A stretch of 64,000 nucleotides of DNA. Origin: Trichobilharzia regenti (taxonomy: Eukaryota > Platyhelminthes > Trematoda > Strigeidida > Schistosomatidae). This document shows positions 11,455 to 22,659 of the stretch, in pieces. The stretch is from NCBI GenBank assembly GCA_944472135.2, contig OX235263.1:20265379-20329378 (forward strand), given 5' to 3'. The notes beneath the pieces are model-generated. The model did no database searches, was not told where the DNA came from, and was given only the letters and a program-made list of their open reading frames with translations. The first letter of the stretch is position 1; each line of letters starts with the position of its first letter. A program made the position numbers and the translations under genes.

Positions 11455-12080
11455 ATGATAAGCTGACATCTATTAGAGAACCACTGGAAAGCCAGGAATC
11501 TGTCTGTTCCTAGTTCGGGATTCTTCAACAATACGCAGCCACCAGTGTTCAAACCTACGGCCGTTTGGTTATGCGGCGAGCTGGGAGACTATTAAGCCAC
11601 TGAGATTCGACCCAATGGTGCATGAAATCAAACTTCTGACGGCATGTATATATATATTTCGGATTTTTAGGGCGTTTGTTACTTCCTGGATGCCCACACC
11701 GTGGAAGTTGGTTGCGTGACCGCAGAGCCCAGGGGACAACTGCTTGAGGCCGGTCACACGTGGCCTGTTTTTGTTTGTTCTCTTTTGTTTGGTGTGCTTC
11801 AGTAGCATACTTATCACTCCTGCTCTGTGAAACGGCAGCAGGAAGCGCGGTCGTTGTTAATCCGGGCCACGGCCGATCCGGCATGAAATTTTGTGAATTT
11901 GATTGAATCATGGTATTGAATGGGGTAGCTGCTTTTTGTTTAACCGCTATCCAAACAACCTTTCTGGCATGATAGAACCTCAAGAGACATAAGTCTCAGC
12001 CAGTATAGCTTGATTAGGTCATTGAGGTGTTCAAGCCCGACCACCACGTCAAGGTAGCAGCTTACATACATACTAAGCAA
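11455..12080. repeat. R2-type repeat and a GC-richer unclassified repeat
   Basis: 11455-11640 holds R2 blocks (ACCACTGGAAAGCC, CAGTGTTCAAACCTACGG, CGACCCAATGGTGCATGAA). 11690-12060 is noticeably richer in GC than the surroundings, with stretches such as GGCCACGGCCGATCCGGCAT. It looks like a separate mobile element, but no family could be named. Confidence 0.45.
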
Positions 12081-12089
12081 ATCATCTGT

Positions 12090-12856
12090 CAGTGACCATG
12101 GTTACCGATGTGTCAGACACAAAACACATCAGTCGTAGATGCACTACCATCTATGTAGCCTGTCTACAACTGTCACCGCGATCTACACAACCGCTGTCAC
12201 AAATACAGGCAGTATATATATGCATATTTTTATTTATTAGGACTTTCCTAGATAGACTTACATGTCAACCAGTCAGTCTGGTTGCAAGCGCCAGATGTCC
12301 AGATTCATCCTTTTTTACTTTAGTGAGAAAAAATCCAGCCACTTTATGACAATGAGTAGGATTAAGTTACCAGAATCTATGAACACGAAGGTGTTTTTTA
12401 GAGGAAGGTCGAAGTTTACGCACACTCGAATGTACCATATCTTTAAAGGGAGCTTCTAGATGCCGTTAAGAACAGGTTTATAGAAGAGCAGCAATAATCA
12501 GTGAAAAGCAGAATAAATTACCGTCTTAAACATTTTACTTTATGGAATTTTCAAGGATTTTAGTTGAATTGTAATGCTACAAAAAGTGGATTGAATCAAA
12601 CAACCAACATTGTCGCTTTCTTCTGAAATAGGGGTTGTTACTTTAAGTTAACATAATACAACTAGATACTTATGAAGTCGAATAACAGAAGTGTTTTCTA
12701 TCTCAAAAACACCTGACAGTCATTAGTTTCAATCACAATCGATAATTGTTGAACACTTCCAGTTTAGAGGATAAAGGAAATATTCGAAGTTTTATTTGCA
12801 AAATTAACCCTTTTTTCTAAGATGGTAATTTCTTTCTTATTATATATTTCACTTAG
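12090..12856. other. Intron sequence before the TM3 exon
   Basis: No recognised repeat. The last 40 bases form an ordinary pyrimidine-rich acceptor region. Confidence 0.4.
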
Positions 12857-13151
12857 GTATCGGTTTTGGAATATGTATAATTGCAAGTTATACAGCATGG
12901 TATTACAATACAATTATTGCTTGGGCTCTATTCTACATGATCGATGCGATGAAACCACATTTACCATGGGATGGATGCAACAATTGGTGGAATACAAATT
13001 CATGCGTAACTGTCTACGACAGACTTATAGATAATGCTGTGTTGAATACCTCACACAAGTATGAATTGAATGAACTGGTTAATTTATCAACAAGTATGAA
13101 ACACAGCAATCAAAGTGGTGATGTTTACTCGTCTACAGAAGAATATTTCTA
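12857..13151 (+). CDS. SERT: SERT-like exon: TM3 and extracellular loop 2
   Basis: Begins IGFGICIIASYTAWYYNTII, then AWALFYMIDAMKPHLPW, giving TM3. The rest is a long extracellular loop 2. Tyr-Tyr-Asn matches human SERT Tyr175-Tyr176-Asn177, and Tyr176 is a substrate and inhibitor contact. Two loop cysteines nine residues apart (CNNWWNTNSC) match the conserved disulfide pair Cys200-Cys209. Three N-glycosylation sequons follow (NTS, NLS, NQS). The acceptor is AG at 12855-12856. The donor GTAAGC overlaps an apparent TAG stop: the coding part ends with TA, completed to a Tyr codon by the next exon. The position of human Ile172 is Thr here, which is unusual for a SERT. Confidence 0.94.
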
Positions 13152-13314
13152 GTAAGCTTCAAGATTCCATTGTGTTTTCTCTTGAATTAATGGAATATAG
13201 ATGAAATCTCACACAAATATCCAGTGCTTATTGTTTGATAGAGTTAGGGGAAATCAAAGAACGATTTCTCTTGTGGTGATACAATGGAATAAGTTGTGGC
13301 ACATGCACATTAGA

Positions 13315-13735
13315 TTCAGTAGCACATTCCTATTTTATTCTTCTGGTCGTAGCCCATAGAAGGTCATTTCTACCTGTACGGGATATCATTCACCGGTCTT
13401 CTCAGAGTGTATCTGATCCATCCCCATGTCGTTCGAATACTGGTTGGGCGACAGGTTTATTGTAGCTTTGCTGACAGAATTCTTTGTTGCTAATCCTTTC
13501 TGGCCATCTGTTCTTCAGTATGGATCGAAATCAGAAGCTGCAGATAAAGGTATACAGCCTTTCTGAAATTGTCGTCCTGAAATGTACTCTCAGTTTCTGA
13601 ACCACACAGAAGAATTGGCTTGACGTTAGTGTAGCAGATTTCCACTCTGTTTTCTGATTAATAAAGATCCTTTATGTCTTTTGTGACTTAACTGCCTTTG
13701 AGACCCTCGTCCATGCAGTGTGTAGTTGAAATGAT
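13315..13735 (-). mobile_element. RTE-type LINE 3' fragment, strongly decayed
   Basis: Nucleotide blocks shared with other minus-strand RTE copies include CGGTCTTCTCAGAGTGT, TTTCTGGCCATCTG and CTGAACCACACAGAAGAATT. They correspond to the IGHTLRR, RWP and SETW-like parts of the C-terminal domain. The usual tail is not recognisable. Confidence 0.6.
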
Positions 13736-13739
13736 TCAA

Positions 13740-14540
13740 CCTTGAAAGGAGGAGGAAATAGTCTCCTTCTAATTTCATCCCTTTATGATGACTGGGGCGT
13801 TTTATTCTTAGTTCGGTGTCTTCATCATGTCTATCTTCTTTAAGTTCTTTATATCTTGTGTTTGCTGCTTCTTCAGGTTTGTAGGACATTAGGCATAAGT
13901 TGTACGTGGATTTCAGTCATTTTATAGTCGTCTTATCGATTCCCAATATCGCAGTCTCCTCACTCCCTACGATCTGTCGCCAAATCCAATCTATCATTCA
14001 TTGAGATAATACAGTGTGATTGAGTCCTTAAATTTACTATTGGACACTTGTATATTTTATGAATAAAACCCATGCACATGAATGGGATCTTCCCAGATAG
14101 GGGAAAATATTGACTTTACTTATGGTTTCATATGAATGATATTCAAGAAGGACACATGATGAACATCTTGTGTGAAAACTGATTTACATCCAATATTAGA
14201 TACAATATCTCATAGCAAATTTACTAATTTCAGGGACAACGGAATTATGGCTATCAAAGATTTAATTAAGCAGGCATATAATCTACGTTCATTTTGTATA
14301 AATTTTGCTTCTGCAGCCATAATCTGTTCGTAAACATTAATTTATCGTATTACTACATGTCCATTTAATAAAGAAATTATTACGGACTGAGGTTTAATTT
14401 GTCATAGGTGGCAGATATTGTGTGAACAAGTCCTTCGACATAGTATGGTATAAAAGACTTAGCTTCTTGCACATCAATTAAGTTAATAAAGATTACGACA
14501 GATCATATGGAGAAAATTTATGGTAACGCTCATGAACTAC
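13740..14540. other. Intronic stretch with nothing recognised
   Basis: AT-rich. No exon or repeat was identified before the (TTA)n run that marks the next LINE tail. Confidence 0.35.
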
Positions 14541-14544
14541 TTTA

Positions 14545-16440
14545 TTATTATTATTATTATTATATCCTTTAATTCCTAGAGGAACATAGGGCTTCAGTCG
14601 CAAGTCTCCATTGCCTTCTGTTTTCTACCAACTTTTTCACTCCGATCCAAGTGTGCCCACATGTTCTCATCTCCTCTTCACATGACCTCATCCAAGTCAC
14701 CCCACCCTTGCACTGACGACCAACTCGCCGCTTCCCATTCACTCGGGTTCCACTCGAGTGATGGCTTGTCTAGTGATGCCACTTGATGGTTTCCTCAAAG
14801 TGTGGCCAGCCAATCCATCTCCATTTCTTCCTGCCTATTTGTTTCACAACCGCTTCCTACTGGGTTGGATCGCTCATCGCCAGAGATCCCTGTTACTGAT
14901 CGTTTCTGGCCGGCCATCTGATCTTGAGTGGTATTGAACGAAGACAGCTAACTGTTAATGAAGGTCTGAAGTTTGTTTGAGATGCTCTTCATGACGCGCT
15001 GGCCAAGTCTCTGATCCGTACAGTAGGTAGCACTGAGTGACTTCACATTGGAGTTGAAAATCCGGATCTTATTTTCATTTTCATGCTAAGTGCTGTTGAC
15101 CTCCACACAGACTTAAGAGTAATGAAAGCTTGCCTTGCTTTTCCGATTCTGGCTTTGATATCCTCGTCAGTTCCGTCCGCCTGTGTTTGAAACGATGCTT
15201 CCCAGGTCGGTAGGTGGGTAGGTGTGAAGGAGGTTGTTTCTTTCAGGTTCCTCCCATTTATGCTGGCTAATTGTTGTCAGTTGTTGTTGTTGCTGTTGGT
15301 GTTGGTCAGGAATCTTCATCACCTCTGTTTTATCTATGTTCGCCTAAAGTCCTGTCTTCCCTGGATGCTTGTTCTGCCAGCTTGTTGCTTTTCACTTGCA
15401 TATCTTCCAGTTTGTGGGAAATCAGACATATATATCGCATCGGCGAAGTCCAGATCCTCCAAGTCTCTTTTTGTGTGAGTCCATTTTATGCCTGTTTCCT
15501 CATTGCCCAGCCCGTTTTCTGTCGCATTATCCGATTTACTGAAATGAGGAAGATCATTGGCGAAAGTAGACAGCCTTGCCTCACTCCCGCCCTCACTTCG
15601 AAGACTTCCATAACTTTCCCGTTGTGGATTACTTGGCATGCAGCATTGTCGTATAACTGTTGGATGAGGTGTATAATTGTCGATGGGACCCCGTAGTAGC
15701 GAAGTAGTTTCCAAATGACCTCTCGATCGACGCTGTCGAAGGCCTTTTCAAAGTCGATGAAGTTGAGATAGAGAGGTGACTGCCATTCCAAGCTTTGTTC
15801 AATGATGATCCGTAGAGTGGCGATTTGATCAATACATGATTTGTTTCTCCTGAATCCGGCCTGTTCCGGACGAAGTTTTTCATCTAGGGCTTGTTTGATT
15901 CTCTCCAGGATGATGCGACTTAGTATCTTGCTTGGAATGGACAGAAGCATAATTCCACGCCAGTTTTTGCATTGACTTGAGTCTCCTTTCTTTGATGGTT
16001 TGAACAAGTATCATTTCTTCCAATCTTCGGGTAGCCCGCCTTCTTTCACACCTTCCTCAGTAGTGGCGTCATCAAGTCCGCTGTTGTTTCTGGGTCCATT
16101 TTAAATGCTTTTGATGGATTCCGTCTAATCCTGCTGCTTTTCCAGTTTTAGCAACTTGATTGCCTTCAGGATTTCCGATTTTGTCAGGGAGTTGATTTTC
16201 ACTGGTAGTTCTGCTTCCGTTGTTGCTATTGTTGGGTGCGTTGTAGGTGGCGGTGGATTTAGAAGTCTTTTGAAGTGTTCAGCCGAGTGTTTTATTTGCT
16301 CCACTTCTTTGGGGATTGAATTTCCATTGTCATCCTTGACTGGCTTAATTTGTGTCAAACTTTTGCCCGATAATTGTCTAGTTATTTGGTAGAGAGTGGC
16401 GAGGTCTCCTTTGCCTGCAGTTTGTTTTGCTTCACTACTT
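14545..16440 (-). mobile_element. RTE-type LINE (SR2-like), longest copy, 5'-truncated
   Basis: About 1.9 kb. The 3' end on the left has the (TTA)n run and the tail complement CCTAGAGGAACATAGGGCTT. Moving up the minus strand: a decayed C-terminal domain; then 15486-16007, an open reverse transcriptase segment with NWRGIMLLSIPSKILSRIIL, RNKSCIDQIATL, YLNFIDFEKAFDSVDREVIW and EVRAGVRQGCLLSPMIF (RT motifs 1 to 4); then 16125-16358 with EILKAIKLLKLEK, the region just before RT motif 1. The YADD region near 15450 reads LEDLDFADAIYMSD, so the second Asp of the catalytic pair is changed. The endonuclease domain is missing. Not functional. Confidence 0.9.
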
Positions 16441-16695
16441 TAAATGTATATGTATTATGTATTATGTCAGACCATCTAGAGATAAAATGTCGATCAGAAA
16501 AAGCAACATATGGTAGCCAAACAATATCATTCCAAAAAAAATTTTTTAAATCAATTCAGAGGCACTTTTTCAGCATAAGTTGTTTAATATTGCCATATAA
16601 ATTGTAGTACACCATTCTATTGAACATTGATCAAATTAGTTTGCGTTACAATAGCAGCTTACGTCTATTTCTTGAATTGGGGGATGTCACCAACT

Positions 16696-16697
<2 letters not shown>

Positions 16698-16734
<37 letters not shown>

Positions 16735-16767
16735 GAAAGCTGAATTAAGAGTTAAAACTAGGACAAT

Positions 16768-16838
<71 letters not shown>
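16698..16838. repeat. AT dinucleotide microsatellites
   Basis: Long runs of (AT)n at about 16698-16728, 16773-16799 and 16803-16838, separated by short unique stretches. They lie in the intron before the TM4 exon. Confidence 0.95.
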
Positions 16839-16840
<2 letters not shown>

Positions 16841-17224
16841 TATAACTGCTTTCCTTTGGAAGTCAAAAATAATTAAACGTTACAATATTTCATAACCAAA
16901 ATAATAAAATAGCCAGCTTTTGAAATAATCTATGAGGAATACAGAAATAGAGGGATAAACTATTATAGTTAGTCTATGTTCTTGAAGATAGATATACTAC
17001 TTTCACTTTCTAGCTAACAGATTTTAAGAGTCGTAATTTCGTAACACGTAATGTCGATACAACGCCTGTTTATAATCATATCATAAGTGTCCATAAACAA
17101 TTTACTTATTTTTGTTACAAACGAAAGTCTTGGCATGTGAGTCATTTAAAAAGCAAACTTGAAATTAGTCTAATTTTAACTGAACGCTAGGTAGTAATTG
17201 ATATGTCATGCGACTAGGCCTTCG

Positions 17225-17550
17225 TCTGATGCGGATTGAATCCAATCATTCAAGTCTTTATTGTGACCACTATGCTTGGTAGCTTACCAGCATGGTTCGC
17301 TCTGAATTGTTGTTAGATGGTTGCAGGTGATCAGTGGAAGTCCTTACATCTATGTTTCATCGTTGTTAGCAGTTGTCAGTAAGACGTATCTGCAATCTTG
17401 AAAGAACAGATTCAAACACGCGTCATCCAGTTCTGAAATCAGAAACGTTACCACTGAAATATTCAGACTGGTGGATAACCTTCTATTAGACTATAATGGA
17501 TACTTTGACTGAACATTATTTGGTAGCTAATGTGATATGTCTAGTCACTC
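17225..17550 (-). repeat. Dispersed repeat family R1 (tRNA-like)
   Basis: Blocks GTTGCAGGTGATCAGTGGAA, GCAGTTGTCAGTAAGACGTA and CAGAAACGTTACCACTGA recur at 31540-31850, 39113-39400 and 63905-64000. In the best copy the block before the ACCACTGAGCT motif contains GATTCGAACCC, so in minus sense it reads as a tRNA-like head (AGCTCAGTGGT ... GGGTTCGAATC). Probably another SINE. Confidence 0.6.
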
Positions 17551-17559
17551 GTTTGCTGC

Positions 17560-17900
17560 AGGCTGAATCCTATCAATACTACATCATGAACTGATGTCGT
17601 TTAGCCAAATATTGGAAAACCTAGGAGTACTGGACAGCTGTTTCGCCCTACTTTGGAAGTCCTTGTTAGTATGCTTCAAACAGGTGGGTTCCGAACTCAG
17701 GACCTTCTGGTTACAATTCAAGCTCTTAGATTATTCAGCCACTAACACCTGATTCACTGACCCATGAATTTCAAATTCTGAAAATTTTATGGCAGAGTAT
17801 GACCACTAGCCAGTGCCATCGGTGACGACTATCTGTCCTCACATCCAACCTACTGTATGGCACTTGTCATGATGAAATCCTGAAACCAATCAAATCCCTT
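17560..17900. repeat. R2-type repeat (degenerate)
   Basis: Shares CTGGACAGCTGTTTCGCCCT, the AGTATGCTTC box and a CCTTCTGGTTACAATTCAAG stretch with the copies at 2990 and 30030. Confidence 0.5.
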
Positions 17901-18048
17901 CAAACCAACACTTCAATATGAATTCTATCAGTCAAGTTTTTAATTTGACTAGTATTTAATTTTATCGTTCCTTACATTTCTTTAAAAAAAATCGGTCAGT
18001 TTATGCAATTTGTCACTCTTATGTCTTTTTCTCTTTGATTTCTGAAAG

Positions 18049-18187
18049 TCGTCGAGTTTTACAAATACAATACGCCAAAGGATATAATGATGTTGGTCCA
18101 ATACGCTGGGAGATATGCCTTTGCTTAATTGTAGTATTCACGATAGTGTATTTTTCCCTTTGGAAAGGTGTAAAGAGTAGTGGGAAA
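18049..18187 (+). CDS. SERT: SERT-like exon: end of loop 2 and TM4
   Basis: The first base completes the Tyr codon split after the previous exon. The sequence then reads RRVLQIQYAKGYNDVGPIRW and EICLCLIVVFTIVYFSLWKG, ending VKSSGK. This matches the SERT block from the end of loop 2 (R.VLQI) through TM4 to the WKGVK(T/S)SGK motif. The acceptor is CTGAAAG at 18047-18048, with a weak pyrimidine tract, and the donor GTAAGT follows 18187. It leaves in phase 0, which fits the next exon. Confidence 0.93.
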
Positions 18188-18399
18188 GTAAGTTGAATAA
18201 GCATTTGTTTTCTTCCTATAGTCCCGCTGAATATGCTGTTACATTTCAAAGTTTGCAAAGCATGGACATCCTTGATTGACTGTTACTAAAAAGACGGAAA
18301 ACTCAGCAGTTTTGGTCAAAAAGATTAGTTCTAAAGAAGTTAAGCGATCGTGAAAAACTTCTTTTACATTTGTATCAGTGTATTATCACACTATAAAAA

Positions 18400-18860
18400 A
18401 CATGAACCTGGTACATGATGGGCACCGAGAGATGCTCCACATAAATCGTCTAGTTTTTTCTAGGGCTAGAATACTGCCTAAGCCGAAACAAGTGGTTGTC
18501 TTATTGCGGCTACAACCAGAGTCTTTGACATGAAGCCTGACCCACAAGGCAGTGGGGTGGCATCAGGGGCCACCTTCAAACAGTTCATATGCCCTATGAT
18601 CCTTTCAGACTCTATACCCCATGAAAACTATAAGCTTCAAGTCAGGACTTACATGTGTAACATGATGGTTGTAAGTACCAGACATTCAGATTCACCATTT
18701 AACTTTTGTGACGAACGACCACGTTGTGTGAAGGCAATAAATAGGACTTGCCTGACAGAGGCCATGAACGCCTGGCTGAATTAGGTCATTCGGTGAGGAA
18801 AACCCTCAGCCGTATCAGGTCATATACCGGGTAGAGCGAATATAGGCTAAGGTTTGAAAT
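18400..18860. repeat. Unclassified GC-richer repeat-like block
   Basis: A stretch with higher GC and an open frame of 84 codons (18530-18784) without known motifs. Features include GGCAGTGGGGTGGCATCAGG and GCCATGAACGCCTGGCTGAA. Its base composition differs from the intron around it. It may be a fragment of a mobile element, but neither family nor strand is known. Confidence 0.4.
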
Positions 18861-18869
18861 AAAGCTACA

Positions 18870-20215
18870 TTTGCTTACTATTTTGAGGATTCCACTCAGA
18901 GGCTTCCAAAATAAAGCCTCAACAATCTAAAGATTACCTAGAACTCGACCATAGTTTTATCAAGTTGGTAGGGAGTTAGAGGCCAATTTCATCAGATGTT
19001 TTTCCCTGTGTTCTGAAGCATATGCACCGGATGACAGAAGGTAGACTTCTGCGGGCATTCCATTGACCCTTTGATTAAGGGGATAAACCAGTATCAAGCA
19101 CTACAACCACATGTCATCTGAGCGATAACAGACAAAATGTCAGGAGTTTGGAATCGTTCAAAGTGCCCGGCAAACAAAAGAAGCCTAGTCTGTTACACCT
19201 TGCTGAAGCAAGACCCATTGAAAGGTTCCCTGTGTAGGCAAAAGAAGAAGAGCGACAACCCTTTCACTTTTGTTGGGAATAAATTGTTTATTTTCAATGC
19301 TTCTAAGTATAATCACTACATACTGGCCAAAAACAATCTAGCAAATCGATCTCCACTTGTTTATTTGATTTAAATGGACAACGTTAACATCTCTATTATA
19401 TATATGTATATATACGTCCTCCATATCTGGTTACGGAACGTTAATATTTCCACGTGATGGAATTACACCATTGTTTGATTATCGATCTGAACTGTCCCAC
19501 AGAAATATAAAGGATTGCACTATTGAATTTATCTATTTCGATGGCTATGCAAGCTTACAGTTCCTGGAAACTTTTTATATTCACATAAATACCTCTCTCA
19601 TAGGTTGACATATTTAGTTAATGTCATCTCACGAGTTCTAACTCTAAATCATTGTTATAGCGTTAGCAAGACATTTATTAGTAGAATAATTAATTCAAAT
19701 GTAAACCTGTAGAATAAAGACTTAGCACACTTTATATATATATACATACACGTATATAACTTTTCCATTCCCTTCTAACTAATTTATGAAGACGGAAAAA
19801 TACTAAACATCATTATTGAAATGTCTGATAATTTCAAGTTATGATTTGTTTTCTCATTGCTTGCAATACAAGTGAGACACAAGAGTTTTGAAATTGCTAC
19901 TAGCCTCATGGTCAAACTTTCCTGCTACACGGCTGGGTGATGTTTAGGAATGCATTGGCGAAAAGTTCATCTTAGATCTCGCCTCAATGGCATATAGACT
20001 CTAACTTTTGACCGATACAAGAAAGATATTTATATATGTAACCAAGTTAAATTTCAACAGTGTGTCATAAAGCCTAAAAGATCAGTAAAATATTGTAAAT
20101 TTAATTTTCAGTTTTATTTTAGTGTAGTCTATGCATACCAAACAGCTTTCTGCTTTCCACTTAACCATTGGACGAGCAAAAGTAATGAGGAAGTAATTCC
20201 TAGTTATGAGTATGA
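18870..20215. other. Intron without recognised genes
   Basis: AT-rich, with short TA runs near 19399-19412 and 19735-19758. No exon or named repeat was seen. Confidence 0.4.
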
Positions 20216-20219
20216 AATG

Positions 20220-20455
20220 AATGCGTGGGTGGCACAGCGGTAGATAGTTCGCTAACCATGCAGGTGGTTCCGAGTGCAGTCCCTGCCTAATGTACTCCTT
20301 TACCTTGTTAAGCGAATAATAAGACTGGTAAAAAGACGCGTTTGGACATGAGGCTACCGACTCCATACTGTTTGAAATAAAAAAAACGTGCTACTGAAAC
20401 TTTAAACCTCCAGTCTGAAGCCATATGTTTCATTGGAAACGTAAAGGAATAAAAA
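20220..20455 (+). repeat. tRNA-headed SINE, type A
   Basis: Head GCGTGGGTGGCACAGCGGTA, B-box remnant CGAGTGCAGTCCCTGCC, body ACTCCTTTACCTTGTTAAGC and TGAGGCTACCGACTCCATAC, tail GAAGCCATATGTTTCATTGG. It sits about 120 bases before the TM5 exon. Confidence 0.78.
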
Positions 20456-20573
20456 AGTATAATTAGTGGACGAAATATCCTTGAAGTAAATCGTCCGCCT
20501 TAGTTAACTGCTTATCACTGGAGACTTCTCAGTTTCACTTTTTATTTCAATTTGTATCTTTTCTTTTATTCAG

Positions 20574-20708
20574 GCTGTATGGGTGACTGCTACTCTGCCT
20601 TACGTTATTTTATCAATTCTATTAGTTCGTGGTTTAACACTACAAGGTTCACTAACTGGTATAAAATACTATTTAACGCCAAATTTCTCAAGTTTATTGA
20701 GCATTTCC
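20574..20708 (+). CDS. SERT: SERT-like exon: TM5 and start of loop 3
   Basis: Forty-five whole codons: [20 protein letters not shown] (TM5), then [20 protein letters not shown] and LLSIS. The [17 protein letters not shown] pattern is the SLC6 TM5 consensus, and the IKYYL.P.F motif is the usual loop 3 sequence before TM6. The acceptor TTATTCAG lies at 20572-20573 and the donor GTAAGT follows 20708. Phase 0 on both sides. Confidence 0.93.
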
Positions 20709-20769
20709 GTAAGTTTGAAAATTTTACTATTCTGAATTATCAAGTTTTATGTAAATGTAATTCGGTCCC

Positions 20770-21000
20770 TTATTATTATTATTATCATCATCAGTATTTT
20801 ACTGGATTCCTGGTGGAACAAAGATCCTCAACACCATATCGCCATTTCACACGGATCTTGAAGTCATCTTTGGTTGACTCCTTCGCATACAATTTCCTTC
20901 CTTCACTCTTCGGCCTGGCGCAGGATGTTAGCGTGTTTCCAGTCATCCTGCCTAGTTCAATAGCCGGTCTAAATCCTGAAAGAAGAGGGAATCTTAAGCT
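20770..21000 (-). mobile_element. Possible LINE 3' end, very degenerate
   Basis: A (TTA)n-like run (20776-20798), then TTCCTGGTGGAACAAAGATC resembles the minus-strand tail of RTE LINEs. The following 180 bases do not give a clear protein match. Confidence 0.35.
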
Positions 21001-21090
21001 AACGATTCTTTCTTTTGAAAATCAAGCTAGTCGCTACAGAAACTTAAACACACAGAAAACTTGTGTTTGAAGGCTCTATTTAATATGATC

Positions 21091-21284
21091 AGCTGGGTGT
21101 GGTGGCGTACGCCTGGGACCTAACAACTTGGAGGCTAGGGTGCGGAATTTCACGGGACCATGAGTTCTGGCATATGAGTGCTCATATTGATCGGGAGTCC
21201 ACGCTAAGCATGGCGCCGATATGGAAGACCCGTCAGAGGACTGGTTGTCCAGGTTGACTAGGGAGGGACACACCGACCCAGGAG
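21091..21284 (+). pseudogene. Truncated 7SL (SRP) RNA copy
   Basis: Opens GCTGGGTGTGGTGGCGTACG with CCTAACAACTTGGAGGCTAG, the two conserved Alu-domain loops of 7SL RNA (GGTGGCGCGTGCCTGTA, GGGAGGCTGAGG in human). It continues in 7SL order with GAGTTCTGGCATATGAGTGC, TGATCGGGAGTCCACGCTAA, GCGCCGATATGGAAGACC and CCAGGTTGACTAGGGAGGGA, ending GACCCAGG. The helix 8 tetraloop region and the 3' third are missing, so it is most likely a retrocopy rather than a working gene. 7SL is the RNA scaffold of the signal recognition particle. Confidence 0.82.
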
Positions 21285-21299
21285 GGTCATATACAAAAT

Positions 21300-22450
21300 A
21301 GCATAATAAGCAAGTGAGATTAGTTTATCTGCCAATAAATCTATTTAATTCACAATGACAGTATGATTCTTGTTCATAGTGACTTAGCTAAATGATCGGT
21401 AACAGCTATCAATATCAATATTCTCTGTCTGGCTGTCCCGACCGAAGTAGGAATCAATGCACGAATTGGATGCCCCTGACAATCACTAACAATAAATTAA
21501 CATCATTTCAGGCCCACTAACGAACCGACTTTAGTCGGAGGATCATAGAAAACAGCAAGGAATCCTGAACAGCGTTTTCTTCACAGCTAGAACTCCTCAC
21601 CCATACTCACACATGACTCCACTGAGAACATTCAGGTAACAAGGGGAGCTCTATGACCATCCAGCCAATTTGACGAGATGTAATGTTTCATAAATTCCAA
21701 CTTCCTCCAGTTCCACCCTTTCTCCCTTAACTAAAGTCATTTCGTGATTAAACTTGATATCAATCAAAATCCCTGCAAACCAATATCTAAGAAAAGATAA
21801 GTAAAATTCTGTTTATATCAAGCCATTGCCGGGGAGTCTCCCTACTAGGAACCAGTATCTTATAATCGGCCATTCATGTTCAACATAATCAAATAACAGG
21901 GAACACAAATAACTTCCACAAACAGTCCAGAGCGCTATATTTTAACAAAAAGACATAAACTGAAAAAAATTTACTTAAAAGAGTTTCAAGGGTAATCTTA
22001 ATGCTACCATATTTTTGATGTTTATATCTCATCTTCATGCTAAAGTGCTGCAAAGGCTGGATACGGCAGCCTTAGAAACGTTAACTGTGAACGTTTAAAG
22101 TACAATCACGTAGACTTTGATTTCAGTGTCTCATAAGGTATGGGAAAAAATACATTTACATCCTCTTTAGACACCTACGCTTACTTATAATCAAGCTAAC
22201 AGCATAAAAATTAGTGAAAAGTAGATTTATACTGAAAACAGTCAGCATAACATCATTTGCTGCAAAACTTCAAATCATCTTCACCAGACGTAATTTGTTC
22301 TCCGTCTTTGTAAAAAGTTAGCTTCCAAGTCTCATGCACTACAAATGCAGTTCACGTGCTCTTGTGGAGCGAGTTAAATTGGCCGTAGCTAGAGAATGCT
22401 TTCTATACAAATATGAAAACATATTCCAGCATGATTTTACAAGGGAGAGA
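21300..22450. other. Intronic DNA with nothing named
   Basis: No exon and no recognised element was found, apart from possible old repeat blocks near 21430-21680. Confidence 0.35.
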
Positions 22451-22454
22451 GGAA

Positions 22455-22653
22455 TTGTGTGAGAAGATGCATTCTAGAACATTCAATCGACTATGACGTT
22501 AAGATTATTCATCGAATTCATGCTAACCTGCTACCTTCTCTTCGTTCCAAACCTCTAAATACAGTGAAACCCTTGCTCATTCATGAGTTTAAGCTGGATT
22601 TTTGTATACAAAAGCAGTATGTGCAGTTCTTATTTCTCCTACTAAGAGAGTAG
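22455..22653 (+). pseudogene. Penelope-like tail fragment directly before a second copy
   Basis: Plus-strand frame: HSIDYDVKIIHRIHANLLPS, then KPLLIHEFKLDFCIQKQYVQ. This is the C-terminal tail of the PLE endonuclease. The reverse transcriptase of the next copy begins within about 20 bases. PLEs are known to be arranged as partial tandems. Confidence 0.75.
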
Positions 22654-22659
22654 AGGGAT

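Noticed and set aside
11795..11900. snRNA-like stretch (GTGTGCTTCAGTAGCATAC)
   Set aside because: It resembles the start of U6 for only a few bases. The following bases do not match any spliceosomal RNA.
12822..13034. 70-codon plus-strand frame beginning before the TM3 exon
   Set aside because: Shadow of the real exon in a different frame.
20552..21070. 172-codon plus-strand open frame
   Set aside because: It overlaps the TM5 exon in another frame and runs through the donor into intron and repeat. The spliced frame has the homology.
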